Notes: generated by a model from the sequence alone, not told the origin. A DNA stretch of 64,000 nucleotides from Tetraselmis striata (GCA_006384855.1 VCJN01001789.1:1-64000); one strand, 5' to 3'; positions 10,579 to 22,684 are shown, counted from the stretch's first letter. Program-made: numbers and translations.

Positions 10579-12648
10579 GGCCAGTGAGATTTAATTGTCG
10601 GTTTTAGGTCCCCCCCCCCTCTGATTTGCGCCCCCCCTCCAGAGATTCTGTAGCTGGGTGATGTTCTATTTTAAAGTACTGTGCACCCTACTGCCAGCAC
10701 GCAAACTGCGTTGTAAGCGCCGGTTTGTTCAGTAGCAACCTACATTTGCGTAAGACTGTGCATGTACACTCATGGGAACAACATTAAGAGCTGAAACCAC
10801 ATAATTACAGTGGTTTATGGCTACAATACAAAGGCATTGCTCAGCACATCTAGTTGTCCGCTACTCTGCCGGCGGTGGCTCAGGTTTTTGCCCCGCGCCT
10901 TCTTTCCAGTTCTAGTGCACGAAGCAGTTGCTTGCCATTTGATAGCCCCTAGCATAATACTTCTCATTGTTATTTAGGCATGTCTGGCAAATACACCGTG
11001 GCGTGGTGAATACCGCTGCTAGCTTGTCATCAATGAAGGCGCCGTCTGGATCCATTGACATGCCAGCACACAGTGCACATAGCATTGGCTCGACAATGAC
11101 ATCGGCGTCCCCATCATAGGTCTTGCGGCGCTTGTTGCCAATGCTGTAGAATGTGAGCTCCACCACTTGTAAGTTGGCTGTCACACACAAACACATTGTG
11201 CAAGGGGTGATCTTGGTCCAATGGCTGCGTAACACCGACATATGCGTCGGAAGCCATGACGCCATGCAATGCTTGAGTAGCTAGCACCCTGCACCAAATG
11301 GCAAAGAACTCAGTCAAGGGATATATTAACATGCAAAATTGCAAAGTAAGAAAAAAAATATGCAACAGGCAGGCAAATGGGCACATGACCAGCACCTGCA
11401 TGCAGACTCCTCGTGCGCAGTGAATCGCGCAGCATGCTGCATGGTGGAAGGCGCCTTGTGCGAGTAGATGCACCTTTGCTTCCTGGATTTCGGCTTGTTG
11501 CATAGAACCAATCCCCTGATGTTGGCAGCTTTGCCAATGCTGAAATCCTTCTTGTTGGGAATGATGTGAATCATGGATTCCAGCGTCTCAATGGGTGCCG
11601 CTCATGCAGTTGCTTCTTGTGCATGCTGGGTAGCAGCAGCAGTAGCATGCCGCCACGGCCGCGAGCAACACTACCCCGTCCGGCCTGGCCACGGCCACGG
11701 CCATAGCCACGGCCGTTCCCGCTGCCTGTAGCACAGTGCGTTGCTTGACGCCGGGCCTTTGCATGCGCAATCAGGGACGGCTTGTGCTCACCTGTGAATG
11801 GCCTCCTCATTGACTCCGTGAGGGGCAGATATTGGATTTTGTCTTTCCTGTCCTCCTTATGACCTGTAGGGCGATCTCGAATTGGAAGTGCCTAGTGGGC
11901 ACATCCTCCATGACATCGTGTACGTTCACGTGCAGCAAACGGTTGGCGGTGACGCTGGCTGAGGGCCGCCGTCGCTTTCGCCCGGAGCCAGTGACTATGT
12001 CCTCGTGCTCCACGCACACCATCGTCACTTGCTCCACGAGGTCAAAGGACAACTCCGGGTCTATGTCCTTCGCCACATGCTGCATCAGCTCGTAGCAAGT
12101 GTGTGCTTGTAGCCAGTGCTCGTCAAAGACTTGCAGCGGTGCCCGCCCACCGCGTAGCCTGCCATCCCAGGTCGCGGCCACTTTCACAGTGCAGTTGGCG
12201 TTGCGTGCCATCGCGCCGTTTGGTCTTAGCTCGACGACGCGGCCGCTTACGGACCCTACCTCCGGCGCTAGACACTGGCTGGCACAGGTTGGTTTAATGG
12301 TGTTTGCTGCTCAGGGCATCCATTGCGCACCGGCCGGTATGCGTGCAGATGCATGCAGCGGCGCGGCGGTGGCGGCGCGTACATACCTACACTACGGGTA
12401 CCGGGTACTTACTCTGATGCGTGATAATCTTCCGATATCGCCTTTTTCACCTAGCTCATGTAAGTATACTTACCCTGGGTACGCTGCGTTCGTGCGCGAA
12501 AATACTAGTTGGCCCGGTTGCAGTACGGTTGGGAAGTACTGCCAATGTACTGGCTACACAATTATCGGGGTTATACTGAATAAATCCCCCCCCCCTCTGA
12601 TTTCGGCCAGAAAAGGACCCTAAAACCGACAATTAAATCTCACTGGCC
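10579..12648. mobile_element. 2.07-kb TIR transposon, PIF/Harbinger-like by its TAA target duplication
   Basis: The ends form near-perfect inverted repeats of about 33 bp; the left end begins GGCCAGTGAGATTTAATTGT and the right end is its complement, ending at 12648. The element is flanked by TAA on both sides (10576-10578 and 12649-12651), a three-base TWA duplication typical of PIF/Harbinger. The related copy of the host repeat at 30597 lacks the insert and one TAA, which proves the borders. Both ends carry a short C-run followed by CTCTGATTT just inside the inverted repeat. Minus-strand open frames inside include one with a Cys-rich block (CALCAGMSMDPDGAF and CICQTC) at about 10912-11200 and one at 12211-11810. 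I cannot recognise a DDE transposase, so it may be non-autonomous or degenerate. Confidence 0.8.
10912..12211 (-). pseudogene. Minus-strand coding remains inside the TIR element, unidentified
   Basis: Several open frames follow each other on the minus strand: 12211-11807 (contains ELMQHVAKDIDPELSFDLV and a basic patch GRKRRRP), 11503-11114 (hydrophobic, VLVMCPFACLLHIFF) and 11265-10912 (CxxC-type block CALC and CICQTC). They do not join into one frame. They may be exons of an element-borne gene or decayed coding sequence. No transposase signature was identified. Confidence 0.3.
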
Positions 12649-12845
12649 TAACCAAAAAGATATCCCAGAGCGAGGCCAGAGTATTTGTTCCGGGAAACTA
12701 CATCAAATTGGCAAGAGTAGTCGCTAAGAGATTACCGGGATGATGTCCATCCTAGAACATTCCAATAATAGGATATGGTCGTTGCAATATGATAAATCAA
12801 TAATGTTGTTTTCAGATAGAAACTATGAGTATACGTATTAAATTA

Positions 12846-13777
12846 GACAGGTCCGATTTAATGTCATGTTTTAGAACCCCCCCCCCCCCCTCTGTCCCCC
12901 CCCCTCTGCTTTATTTATATTGATCTCACAGTACTTAGTAGAACATGCCCAAAGTTGCATAGTAACTAATACCACTGGCATGACTTTTTTTAATGGTTTC
13001 AATGCAGGGCTGTGTGCAGGAGGGTGTTCCCTGCCATATGCAAGCAATATGGAGAGGGGCTGGGGCACTTTTTGGAACATCACCATATTTATTATTTCAC
13101 TCAGCATCATGGCAACCCAACCATACGGTGGCCCTATCCACCCCTCCATGTAGTGCTATGATGCTGCTAAGCTGATATATTTATGCCACGGCTATGTGTT
13201 GCTACTCTCACCGCGTTGCATTGCCATGCTGCCTGCCTATCAAGTTCTTGCATCTTCTCAGGAGAGTCGGCCTTGGCGCCCCTCACGAGCACTTGATAGC
13301 CTGCACGCTCACAGGTTTTGCACAAAGGCAAAACAGTAATGTAGACAATCAGCAACACCTCATCTACGAGTCCTCCGTCTTCATCACATGGACATCAGCA
13401 CAACGCATTATCAGTCGGAGCGGTGTGGCAAGCGTGCTGAAGGGGGGCTGGGGGCAGCACATAATGGCAGCATACCTCACGTGATGATCCTGCACACATT
13501 GCACACAAGGTGGGGATGCACTACCAAGTGCATGGGCCAGCGAGACGGGGTGTTTGTCCATCCTAGCCAAGCGCCGTCCAAGGATATGCCTGCGTGGATA
13601 TAATAACGGCGGTGGCGGTGCGGGTATGTGCCCCTAGCCGCTCATGCACAGGTCCCAGCCGCGGAGAACTCTTAAGCACGTGAACATAAAGGTGAGGCCA
13701 CTCACAAAGTGAACCCCCCCTCCCTATGTTTATCCGGAAAGTAGAGTACTAAAACATAACATTAAATCCGACCTGCC
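12846..13777. mobile_element. 0.93-kb TIR element related to the neighbouring 2.07-kb element
   Basis: Imperfect inverted repeats of about 27 bp bound the element: the left end begins GACAGGTCCGATTTAATGTC and the right end is complementary with three or so mismatches. TTA flanks both sides (12843-12845 and 13778-13780), again a TWA-type duplication. The terminal sequence shares GATTTAAT...GT...GTTTTAG with the element at 10579-12648, so both belong to one family. Just inside the left end is a long C-run, as in its relative. A minus-strand open frame at 13358-13167 contains CKTCERAGYQ. It is short and probably non-autonomous. Confidence 0.7.
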
Positions 13778-13780
13778 TTA

Positions 13781-14806
13781 GTGTACACTAAACATTTTAT
13801 ACTGTTACCACTGTACACTAAACATTTTATATTATTACCGGTTTCGCGGTTCATACTCGTAGCAATTATGTTGCACGGTGCCCTTGGTTGCCACATACAA
13901 TCGGTCGTTGTATCTACGCCACTGCCCGCGCGTCGTACGTGTCGTCATCTAGCGGATGCGAGCAGCGACCAACATGCAACCAGCGACCATCTATAACATA
14001 GCGACTATTAACATACGACTCACGTAGTCGCTACTAGCATGAATTTAATAGCCCGCGTTGCACGTCGTTAGTGAGATTCTCAGACTTCCGTTCCGCATGA
14101 ACGGAATTCCGGCAGTTCCGGCGGAATTCCGCGGAATTCCGTTCCGCCCCCCTGACGGAACGGAATTCCGGGCTGGAACTTCCGCCGGAACGCCCCAGAA
14201 TTCCGTCTGTTGTATGTCGCTTCCGCCGCGAGTCAGCGACCTAGCGAACATATGAATATATTTCGGGAACTATTCCCACTCATCCTCTATTCCTCACCAC
14301 CCATGGCCCAATCCAAGCATTGATATGGCGGTCTCTATGTTGCTATACCCTACTGTTGTGGAGGGTTCGGGGATATTCACACATTTACATATTACACACA
14401 AAACATATATGGATGGAAACAATTATATTTGTACACCCGAACCCCAATAGACATGGCCAGAATTATATGCAAGAGCTGTTTAGTGTATGAGCTACTGCTC
14501 TTGGGGGTTGGTGGCTATTTGTAAGTGCCGACGTGCAGATGCTTGGTACAAGATTGACCCGACTCACCGCCCCCCCATTGCCATAATATTATGACTATTT
14601 TGATGAGCATGGATGATAGTGCAGACGCAGTGCAATGCAAAGACACATTTCAACATTGAAAAAAATTACATTTGATATGTAAGGACCCCCAGCCCTCCCG
14701 TCTTTGCTGCAGGCTACCAGTCGTGTACTTGTCGAGGCTGATGTTGTCGCTCATCGTAAGTTGTTGCTCCAAAGCATATCATCAACAATGTATTCATTGC
14801 TCGTAC
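13781..14806. other. Spacer with a GGAATTCC palindrome cluster
   Basis: No gene was recognised. It contains a short direct repeat (TGTACACTAAACATTTTAT at about 13781 and 13812), TAGTCGCTA-type motifs at 13995-14035 and the palindrome cluster at 14088-14212. The remaining sequence to 14800 is AT-richer and featureless. Confidence 0.5.
14088..14212. repeat. Cluster of nested GGAATTCC / TTCCG palindromes
   Basis: In about 125 bp the motif GGAATTCC or GAATTCCG occurs five to six times, together with TTCCGTTCCG and CGGAACGG blocks on both strands. The two halves around 14147-14160 are roughly mirror-complementary, so a branched hairpin is possible. No similar cluster occurs elsewhere in the window. 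Confidence 0.7.
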
Positions 14807-17800
14807 TCATTGTAAATTGTGAAAATCGAAGTCGTCGCTGTTTGGATCGGCACACTTCACGCGATCGATGATTGACGCCGCAAACTGTGCCTCGGTTTTG
14901 ATCTTGGTGTATGCAGCGAAGTTGCCAGAGTAGGTCTCCCTGCCATAGGCGCTCTTCATGTTGTCGGCCACCTCTGTCGCAAGGTCCAGGTTCTTGTGAA
15001 TGAACACATGGGCGCTCACATTCTCAACACTCATAATGTTGCGGAGGGACCGAGTGACCATGCCAGCGAGGGAAAAGATACGCCCGCACTCAATATGGCT
15101 TGCATGGATGGCTAACACCATGCACGCCATCTGTGCTATCAAGGAGAATTCAACTTGATGCTCGCGCCACCAAGTAAGAACGTCGCATTCAGTGGCAGGA
15201 GTAAGGGGATCTGGGCAGGTCTGAAAGGCCTTCAACTATTGCTTAATGACTGCCGCCCTCCTTGTGCTGAGCGGCTACATCCTCATCAGCAGCTGCTACG
15301 TCAGCCTCATCCTCGTTGTTGTTGTCCTCATCACAGAGAGCAATGCGGTGCTTGAGGGCTTGGGGGGCCGCCGGCTGGTCATTCGCAACTCGAGCCGCAA
15401 CAGCGGCAGCGGCCTTCTCAGACTCGATGTGCTTCGATAGGGTGAGCAAGGCAGGTAGCAATACATGATCCTCGTAGCCACTTCTCATGACTTGAAACAA
15501 CGCCGGCCCTCTATGTCCAGGGAGCCGGCGTCGTCATGTTGTGTCAGTATGAAGACCTCACCGAGGCAGAAGCGAGGATCTAACATGGTCGCCATGCTGA
15601 GCTCAGGCATGAACTCCGTGAAAGGCTGCAGCACATTCGAGATGATTGTTTTCCATGATGGCGTCCCTCATGTTGACCTGCAGCAAGTTAATGCCATGAT
15701 ACAACCTGCAACATGATTGCATTGCGAATATTGGTGTTTATTTGATATATAGACACACGGACAAACAAGTTCCAAAGTGAACGGAAGGGGGGGGGGGGGG
15801 CGGACGGCCGGCGGGGGGAGGGGGGGGGGGGATTACTCCTTGTCACCCTCTTCCTGCACATGCGGCTCAGTCGCCTTCTCCACATGTTCAGTGGTTGGTG
15901 GTGCGGCAGGCGAAGCTGGTTGCATGTTTAGGTAAACCTCCAACTTGGCCAACGAGTGGATGGCATGGGACAGCGCATCCAATGGCAACCATGGGACTGT
16001 GCCTTGGTGACTATCTTGCCGGGGTAGTTGAGAACTACAGACTCCACAGCAGCAGCCACCCTCCACTCATAGCCCTCAATCTTCCGCCCCCTCAGGTGAG
16101 AGGTGGCGGCCAAAACGCCGCGGTACATGAAGTCCGGCACCTTGCGAGCGTTCCAACACGGACACGAGCATCCGCCAAGTCCCTTGGCAGCACCACCGTC
16201 GTCAGCGGCCATTGTATATGTGCTATTATTAGCTGAGCAAGCATGCATAATAGCATGGGGGGGGGGGGGGGGGGGTTCGTACGCTGGTGATGCGTGTTAT
16301 CACATGGGTGATGAATTCACCGCTTTCTGTCTCACAGTTGCGTAGGAAGTGCGCAGCGCATTTCGACCCTTCGACGACTTCTTTGTCTATGTGATGCAGC
16401 TTTGCGGGCGGGTGGCTATGGTCCCATCGATGCAGCGCTGCAACCGAGCACAACACACATTGCGGTTAGAATAATGAAGGGTGGCAAAACAAAGAGACAG
16501 GTGGGCGAGAACTTACGTCCAATTGCATGGATTTGGCGGTAAGCACAGCGGCATTGCATGCACATCCATTCAGCAGATGTGCGAAGCACATACAGCGCCA
16601 CATATGGGCGGAGAAAACCAAGAGCGGCGCAGCTTGTCAGGCGGCCCTCCGCAGCAAGAACTCGAGTAGCAGTGGCAAGGTTGGCAAGGTTGGCGCTATC
16701 CTTCACGATGGCGATGATGCAGTCCAGCATTCCGTACCCGCGCAGAGCAGGAGCGACCCGCTTGGCGATATCATGCCCAGTTGTGTTGTCCGTATTGCGG
16801 TTGAAAATGTCGATGTACTTGTGGTACCACCTCCAACTGCTATCGATGAAGTATATGTCAGTGGATACATATATAGTGTCCTCCGTCTTCCGGGACATCC
16901 ACAAGTCAAAGTTTATGGCTACAGCCCGCACACATGTGACTCTGTGAGGCACAGAGTACAGCATCGATCTCTGATTAGTATCAATTTAGATGCAACTGAG
17001 AAGCGACTCATTGTATGATCAGCGACGGTATGTGAAGGGGGTTGCACATCTTTGAGGGCGCGCTTTATTGCCTTGGTGCCCTCCTCCTTTGGTGCAGGCA
17101 GTAAGACATTGGTGAGCTTGTTGCGGGTTGGTAGCGGCATCGTTGCGTCGATGAACCACATGGAAAGCCTTGAATAGGATTCTCCACGGTGGAGAAGACC
17201 ACCGGTTGTAGACGAATAGCATGCACATCAGCCTCCAGCAGAAGGCCACCACCTTCCAGTCGTCGACATGCCGCCTCTTCTTCGTCAACTTGAAGTGGTC
17301 GGCGACGACTCTCGTCCCGGTGCCGCAGTCAGGGCTCTTTTGGTCAGCCTCATTGGCGCTAGGTGGGGTCGTCTTGCCCTTGTTGCCGAGAAGGACTTGC
17401 ACCTAAGGCAGCGATAGCACGCAGTAGCGTCGGGCAAGAGAATGATGAGTAAACGAGAAGCTGTCTTGAAACATTCATATGCGTTTTGCTATCGGTTGTA
17501 CTCAATATTATTATCGGAATTGGCTTCGATATGTTTAGAGATCTCGCAGAGCTCATCATATGCAGGTCCTCCCGAAGGTACTTCGTGCAGTGGTATCGCA
17601 ACAAGGCATTGCTGTCCTTTTTTGGAGTTGTACGAGATGACGTGCTTCGGTTCGCGACCGGATTTATCTTTCGCGAGCTCATGGGCCCACCGGTCCACGT
17701 CGTTCTCGTCCTCAACAAGAGGGAGTTGAGGGTGCAACTTGCCCGTTTTTGACGCTGACAGATAAGACACTCGACCTCTAGCACCTCACTCTTGTCCGAG

Positions 17801-17862
17801 AGCGCATCCTCTCCATCGTCGGGCTGGCACTGGGGGTCGGATGAAGAAAGCGCACACAGCAT
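14807..17862 (-). pseudogene. Degenerate hAT-family transposase
   Basis: Fragments of a hAT transposase lie in the right order on the minus strand but in different frames. Near 17790-17760 is a zinc-finger-like CLICQ. At 17161-16919 is the PLPTRNKLTNVLLP block. At 16964-16640 is the catalytic-core start (AINFDLWMSRKT, YFIDSSWRWYHKY, NTTGHDIAKRV, and the IVKDSANLANLA block corresponding to the DNAxN region). At about 15620-15560 is ATMLDPRFCLGE. At 15235-14807 is the C-terminal dimerisation domain (TWWREHQVEFSLIAQMACMV, HIECGRIFSLAGMVTRSLRN, NVSAHVFIHKNLD). Frame changes, stops and G-runs (15786-15830, 16258-16275) interrupt it. Some gaps could be introns, but several frame breaks lack splice sites. 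I could not find inverted repeat ends. Confidence 0.7.
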
Positions 17863-18780
17863 ATGCTGCCTTTTGCGTTTGACCCCGCCGGGTATTATCC
17901 GTTAGCTTCTGACAAGCTGATAACGAGACGGATTGGCGCGTCATCTTCGCCCTCGGGTTGCTGAGCAGTATCGTTAGTATAGTCTTAAAGCGCTCGGGCG
18001 GGGTGAGGTTGGGTTCAGCCAGTGGGGCGTCCTCCGCCGATGGCCGCGGATGCTAGGCGGTCGGGTTCGACTCAGCATCCTCCGCGATGTAGTGCCTCCC
18101 ATCACTCGGATCGATTAAGTTTATAGGCGGACCGTCCGCCCCAGCCTTATTGTGAAGTTGGCGGCGGTGTTATTCCGGTGTGGGAGGTGGAGTGGTTGTG
18201 AACGACGTGCCAAGGGCGCCGGCTATTTGTATGACGCGCAGCGCAGTATTTGGGGCTCCGGCGCATCGGCTCGCACTCGGCGTCGAATCGTCGTTGGTTG
18301 CCAAGGACATGCATAGGAGGGCTACTATTGTTTATGTACATCAGTATAGTTTCCGTACAGTCTAAAACCACCGACAATTCACGTTGAACAATCGAAACCC
18401 GCTGGCACAATAATTCAAATTTTAAATTGCTATACATGACCCCGCATTACACTTCTGCACGGGCTGATGAATCGACGATTCCTCCCGCCCGATACGCCTT
18501 CTGAACTGAGTTTACCGGTTCATTTCTCATCGGTATTGTACGAATTAGATCAAGTGCAGCGCACCATGAGTTATTTTCCGGGACAAAACATGGAATTTTC
18601 TAGAGGCACTTCACCCCCAGCACTTCCGCCGCATTTTTGAGATTCTTCCGTCCCGCCGGAAGTGCCATGGAAGCTTTGTATATCCGTGTATATCCCGTTA
18701 CCGGGTATACTGGTTTCAAACTTGCAATCGAGTCTGATTTTGCAAAAACAGAAAAGGTGCAAGGGCTATAATGTACATTG
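17863..18780. other. Spacer between hAT remnant and direct-repeat region
   Basis: No gene was recognised. Short open frames occur on both strands with no family signature. A TTTCAAACTTGCAATCGAGTC block at 18711-18731 recurs in similar form at 18988-19008. Confidence 0.4.
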
Positions 18781-18781
18781 A

Positions 18782-18925
18782 AGCGAGCTAGAAGATGGCA
18801 GACGGGCTGCTGGTGGCCGTCTTAAGTAGCTCCTTGCTTGGTTGGGAGCGCGGGGCTCACGGGCGATGGGGCAGCCCGCACTGAAACCTGATGGGACCGG
18901 TAACTTAACCGGTTGAAACCACCAA
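18782..18925 (+). repeat. Direct repeat, copy 1 (pair with 20252-20395)
   Basis: About 145 bp recur 1.47 kb downstream in the same orientation. Shared blocks include AAGATGG...GACG, GCAGCCCGCACTGAAACCTG, ATGGGACCGGTAACT and CCGGTTGAAACCACC. A shorter related piece is near 23749-23765. The pair resembles long-terminal or split direct repeats of a retroelement, but no coding region was recognised between them. Confidence 0.65.
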
Positions 18926-20251
18926 CCGACCGTGCGGGTCGTGATAGGACAGTTAAACTGTTGGGAAACCCCATACACCAGTTTAGACCATTTCAAACTT
19001 GCAGTCGAGTCGGTTCCACTCGGTTCGTTTACGATTGCGAGTTTCGCATCATGGAGTGCGGTGAGGCGGCCGCCGCTGCTACACCAACGATGGCTGCCGA
19101 CCACCTCACAAGTCGCAGACCTACGATGACGCCACCAAATTCACAAGTCGCGTTAAGTGGGGGAGCTGCCCCCCCGGCGGGCAGCTCGTGTTGTCACTGA
19201 TGAGATGTCGAGACGTCGGGAACGGATTTGCCGGCGTAGTGGCTCTGGTAGCCTACGCCAACCCGTAGCGATGCCAATGACGTCGGGGCGAGGGTGACGA
19301 CGAGGCGGCCGCTGCTGATGCACCAACGACGGTCGCCGAGGTTCCAAACCCAGAGTCAGACAGGGATAGTTATAATCATCACGAGATGTCGAGCACGCCA
19401 GGTGGTGGAGCTTCCCCCCGGCGGGGACGGAGCTGCTGCAAGTTGCTGTCGTGGTCCTTTGTGACGACGACGACGTAGTATGCTGACGCGCCGGGACGAG
19501 CCGCGCAAAACGCCTCCCACTGCGACTACATCAACAAACTACGTTGCGCAGCACGGTTAGGGCGAGGGCAACAAGCCCTCTGAAAACACAAGCGCATGAG
19601 CGGCGCCGTCCCCGTAACGGACCAAATATACGCGGGTAGTTATGACATTTAACCACAAGGTGTAACGTCCGTCGGTGCCACGACGCCCTACTGCAAGGAG
19701 ACGCGGACCCGGTTGAAGTGTCTCGCATGGCGGCAAGCGGCTATCCCGACGACACGGACGTCCTCCTCCGTCCGTGCCGATTTTTTGCGCGGTAGGCATA
19801 CTTGTCGTCGTTGACAACCGTAGTGGCGAGCAGCGGCCATGGTACCCAGCGCGCGCAGTCACCTTACCTAACCTCAAGAATTGAGTACAGCGAGAGGGTG
19901 CTCCACTGCAGGAACCCACGAAGGCCTAAACTGCGACTCGGCTTCGGGTGTTGAGGTTTAAACCCCCCCCCCCCCCCACCCTCCCCAACAAGGACCCCCC
20001 AGCTCCATTTCCATACCGTGCGCATCGCCATCCGAAAACGTCCCGGCTGCAAAGCCAAGGCAAAAACGGATAACGACTTCGTGCGCAAGAGTAGGGAAAA
20101 CCACACTACCGAGGGGCTGTCTATCGTTGCATGATGTAACGCATGTGCGCGGCACGACAACTCACTACCGGGAAAAGGAACCTCGGTGCGGACTTGATCA
20201 GCCTATGCGACCTTCGCGCGCACAAGTATGCGAGGCCGCTGCCGAAGGTAA

Positions 20252-20395
20252 CGAGCTGGAAGATGGAAGACGAGCTGTTGGTGACTGTCCTAAGTAGGTC
20301 CCCGGCCGGGAGCGTAGGGCTCGATGAGGCAGCCCGCACTGAAACCTGATGGGACCGGTAACTATCCGGTTGAAACCACCACCATACCGTACGAG
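20252..20395 (+). repeat. Direct repeat, copy 2 (pair with 18782-18925)
   Basis: This is the second copy of the repeat described at 18782-18925, with roughly 80 per cent identity by eye. Sequence just after both copies also agrees loosely (CGTRCGRGTCG then AGGACA). Confidence 0.65.
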
Positions 20396-20429
20396 TCGCA
20401 CTAGGACAATAAAAAAAATTAATATCAGT

Positions 20430-21125
20430 GCTTTAACATATGCGCACTACAAACAAAACTACAAGCAACTATGAAAGGTTGCCAGCAAAAGAGAGACATT
20501 AGCCTGAAACCAAGGTCAAGCAGAGGCCAGGGAGCCAAGAACCAAGGAAGAACCAAGGGAACCACGAAGTAGCCAAGCTGCCATGTACCAAATGGTCAAG
20601 GGAAGCACCGAAGCCACGGAACGACACCTGAAAACAAAATAGGAAACATGAAAACACTGGGGAACACCGCCCCGGGGTAGGCCATCAGCCGCGGCGAGAA
20701 CTAACGCTTGCAGCCAATGACCCGGGTCATAGCAACACATGCCGACGAGCGACGCGACGCAAGCGCAGGGAGCACCATCACGTGCCGCGCGCGCCGCCGC
20801 GACCCCGCGAAGAACGTTGTCTGCATGTGCCATGTCCAATTAAATTATTGGGAAACTCCATAAACTAGTTTAGATTAATTGCATCAGTGCTTTAACATGT
20901 GCGCACTACAAACAGAACTAACAACAACTATGAAAGGCTGCCAGCAATAGAGAGACATAAGCCCGAAAATAAACAAGGTCGAGCAAGAGGCCAGGGAGCC
21001 AAAAACCAAGGGAGAGCCAAGGGAACCACGAAGTCGCCAAGCTGCCAGGAACCAAAGGGGCCACCGCTATGGGGTAGGCCATCAGCCGCGGCGAGGACGC
21101 TTGCAACCAATGATCCGGGTCACAT
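20430..21125 (+). repeat. Tandem pair of retroelement-end repeats (20430-20730 and 20887-21125)
   Basis: Two copies of a 240-300 bp unit follow each other. Shared blocks are CAGTGCTTTAACAT, GCGCACTACAAACA, CAACTATGAAAGG, GAGGCCAGGGAGCCAA, GGGAACCACGAAGT and GGCCATCAGCCGCGGCGAG. A truncated third copy is at 24228-24270 (GCGCACTACAAACAGAAC). They border the recombinase and gag-like remnants and are probably its terminal or internal repeats. A shared GGGAAACYCCATA..ACTAGTTTAGA motif occurs at 18960, 20850 and 23876. Confidence 0.65.
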
Positions 21126-21175
21126 AGCAACTAGTTTAGATCGTTACTCGATTGCGCCGCGAAAACGAGTAGCAA

Positions 21176-22150
21176 CTAGTCGCTATTTGCTACTCCGAAC
21201 TCCGACGGCGTTGGCGGCAGACGCTGCTCCCTTGCGAAGGCTGTGTGAGGTCCAGGAAGTGCCGGCGGGAGGGGCAGCACCGACAAGACGGACGGCTGTA
21301 GACAGCCAGTCCGACATCGTAGCGGCGGTCCAAGGTTTTGACTGCTCGCTTGGGGTGACCGCCCAGACGTTTGTTTCAGTCTAGCAACAGTAACTAGGAA
21401 GATAGACTGTACGATTTCGATGAAATGGTGCAGGAGACGTGCAACTCGGGGGTGTTCTGACACCGGAAGGAGAAGCACGCGCATGTCGTCGGGTCCCCGT
21501 CGGCCAGCGCGGCCCTTCTCGCAGTACACCTGCAGGGTAATGTTATCATTATAATCGTCGACATGCACATCCCGCACTCGGCAGGAGACGCCAGTAAGTC
21601 CCCTGGCAAAGAACATGAAGTTGACAACCGAGGCCACGAGGGCTCGGCAGTCGTGCTGGTACTCTGTGGTGGGAGCAGACACAATCAACTCGGCCTTCGC
21701 GACGAAACTGTAAGCTACATCATCAGACCGAGGAACTCGCAAAGGGGCGGCTTCCAGACGGCGCTGCCGTAGCATCAGCCCACGCCTAGCTGCAGTAAGA
21801 TGTAGGCTGTCCTTGGCGATTGGGTCGAGGTTGTGCGGCTCGAAGAACGTGTTGATTGCGGACAGGTAGGGTTGCAGAGACTGAGCTCCAATGTGCCCTC
21901 GCTCACCAATCCAGGCAACGTACCGGACGACAGTAGCAGTGGTCGCCTCTAGCGGGTTGATGCTCTCGGAGTCGTGGCAGAACTCCGCGAACTGAGACAG
22001 TCTGCCGGCGTAGCTTTTGAGTGTCTGAGCGGTGAGGGAGCTGGAGAGCAGGTCGAGCGTCCGCTGTCCCAACTCGTCCGAGCCGAAAGCATCATGCAGT
22101 CGAGATCGCAGTGAAGCAGCCCGGGGAGCGACAGCTTCGGGCTCGTCAAT
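21176..22150 (-). pseudogene. Tyrosine recombinase remnant of a DIRS-like retrotransposon
   Basis: A minus-strand open frame of about 300 codons begins with an integrase SAM-like core-binding domain (TAQTLKSYAGRLSQFAEFC, ATTATVVRYVAWIGERG, LQPYLSAINTFFEPHNLDP). It enters the catalytic domain with VVNFMFFARGLTGVSCRVRD, which holds the first catalytic arginine. Beyond LLHHFIEIV (about 21420) the frame changes to low-complexity sequence, so the HxxR box and catalytic tyrosine are missing or frameshifted. Together with the gag-like region upstream this looks like a DIRS-type element that has lost its reverse transcriptase and RNase H segment. A Crypton origin is an alternative, but Cryptons lack a gag-like frame. 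Confidence 0.6.
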
Positions 22151-22684
22151 TACGTATGTGCGCCATTTTACCGACAGAGTACCCGGGGGGCGACTACTGT
22201 TTGCAAAGTACTCGGCAGCAGCGGTTAGGTTCCCGGCGGTTGGCCGGTAGTTGCTGGACTACAGGTTTGCAGTAGCACCGGTACGGGTTTGCGGGGCTAG
22301 GTTCAGGTAAGAGGGCCGCCCCGCGCGCCCTTCGCGCTCGTCGTAGCGTCTGTCACGCGCTTAACGTACACGCGCGAAGCTTGGTCGTTGCGAACCAATT
22401 GTAACACGCAGTGTGACAACCGACGGACGCAGTGATGAAATGGTACGGGAGGCGGTTGGTTGAGCCGCCATGTACATGTGTGCGGATGGTTGAGCCGCAC
22501 TCGGTTGTAGCTGTAAGAAGCGCCGCACCGAGGAAGGTCTAAATGAAGTCTGTAAGGTGGGGGGGTCAGGTTCTGATACATGGCGCTCATCCCGCCGTTG
22601 AGCTGCAAGGGTGCGCTTTGCGGCGGTCACCGAAAGGTGGCCTCGCAAGGCTCTAGCAGCTCCGACGAGAGGCGCCCCACACCG

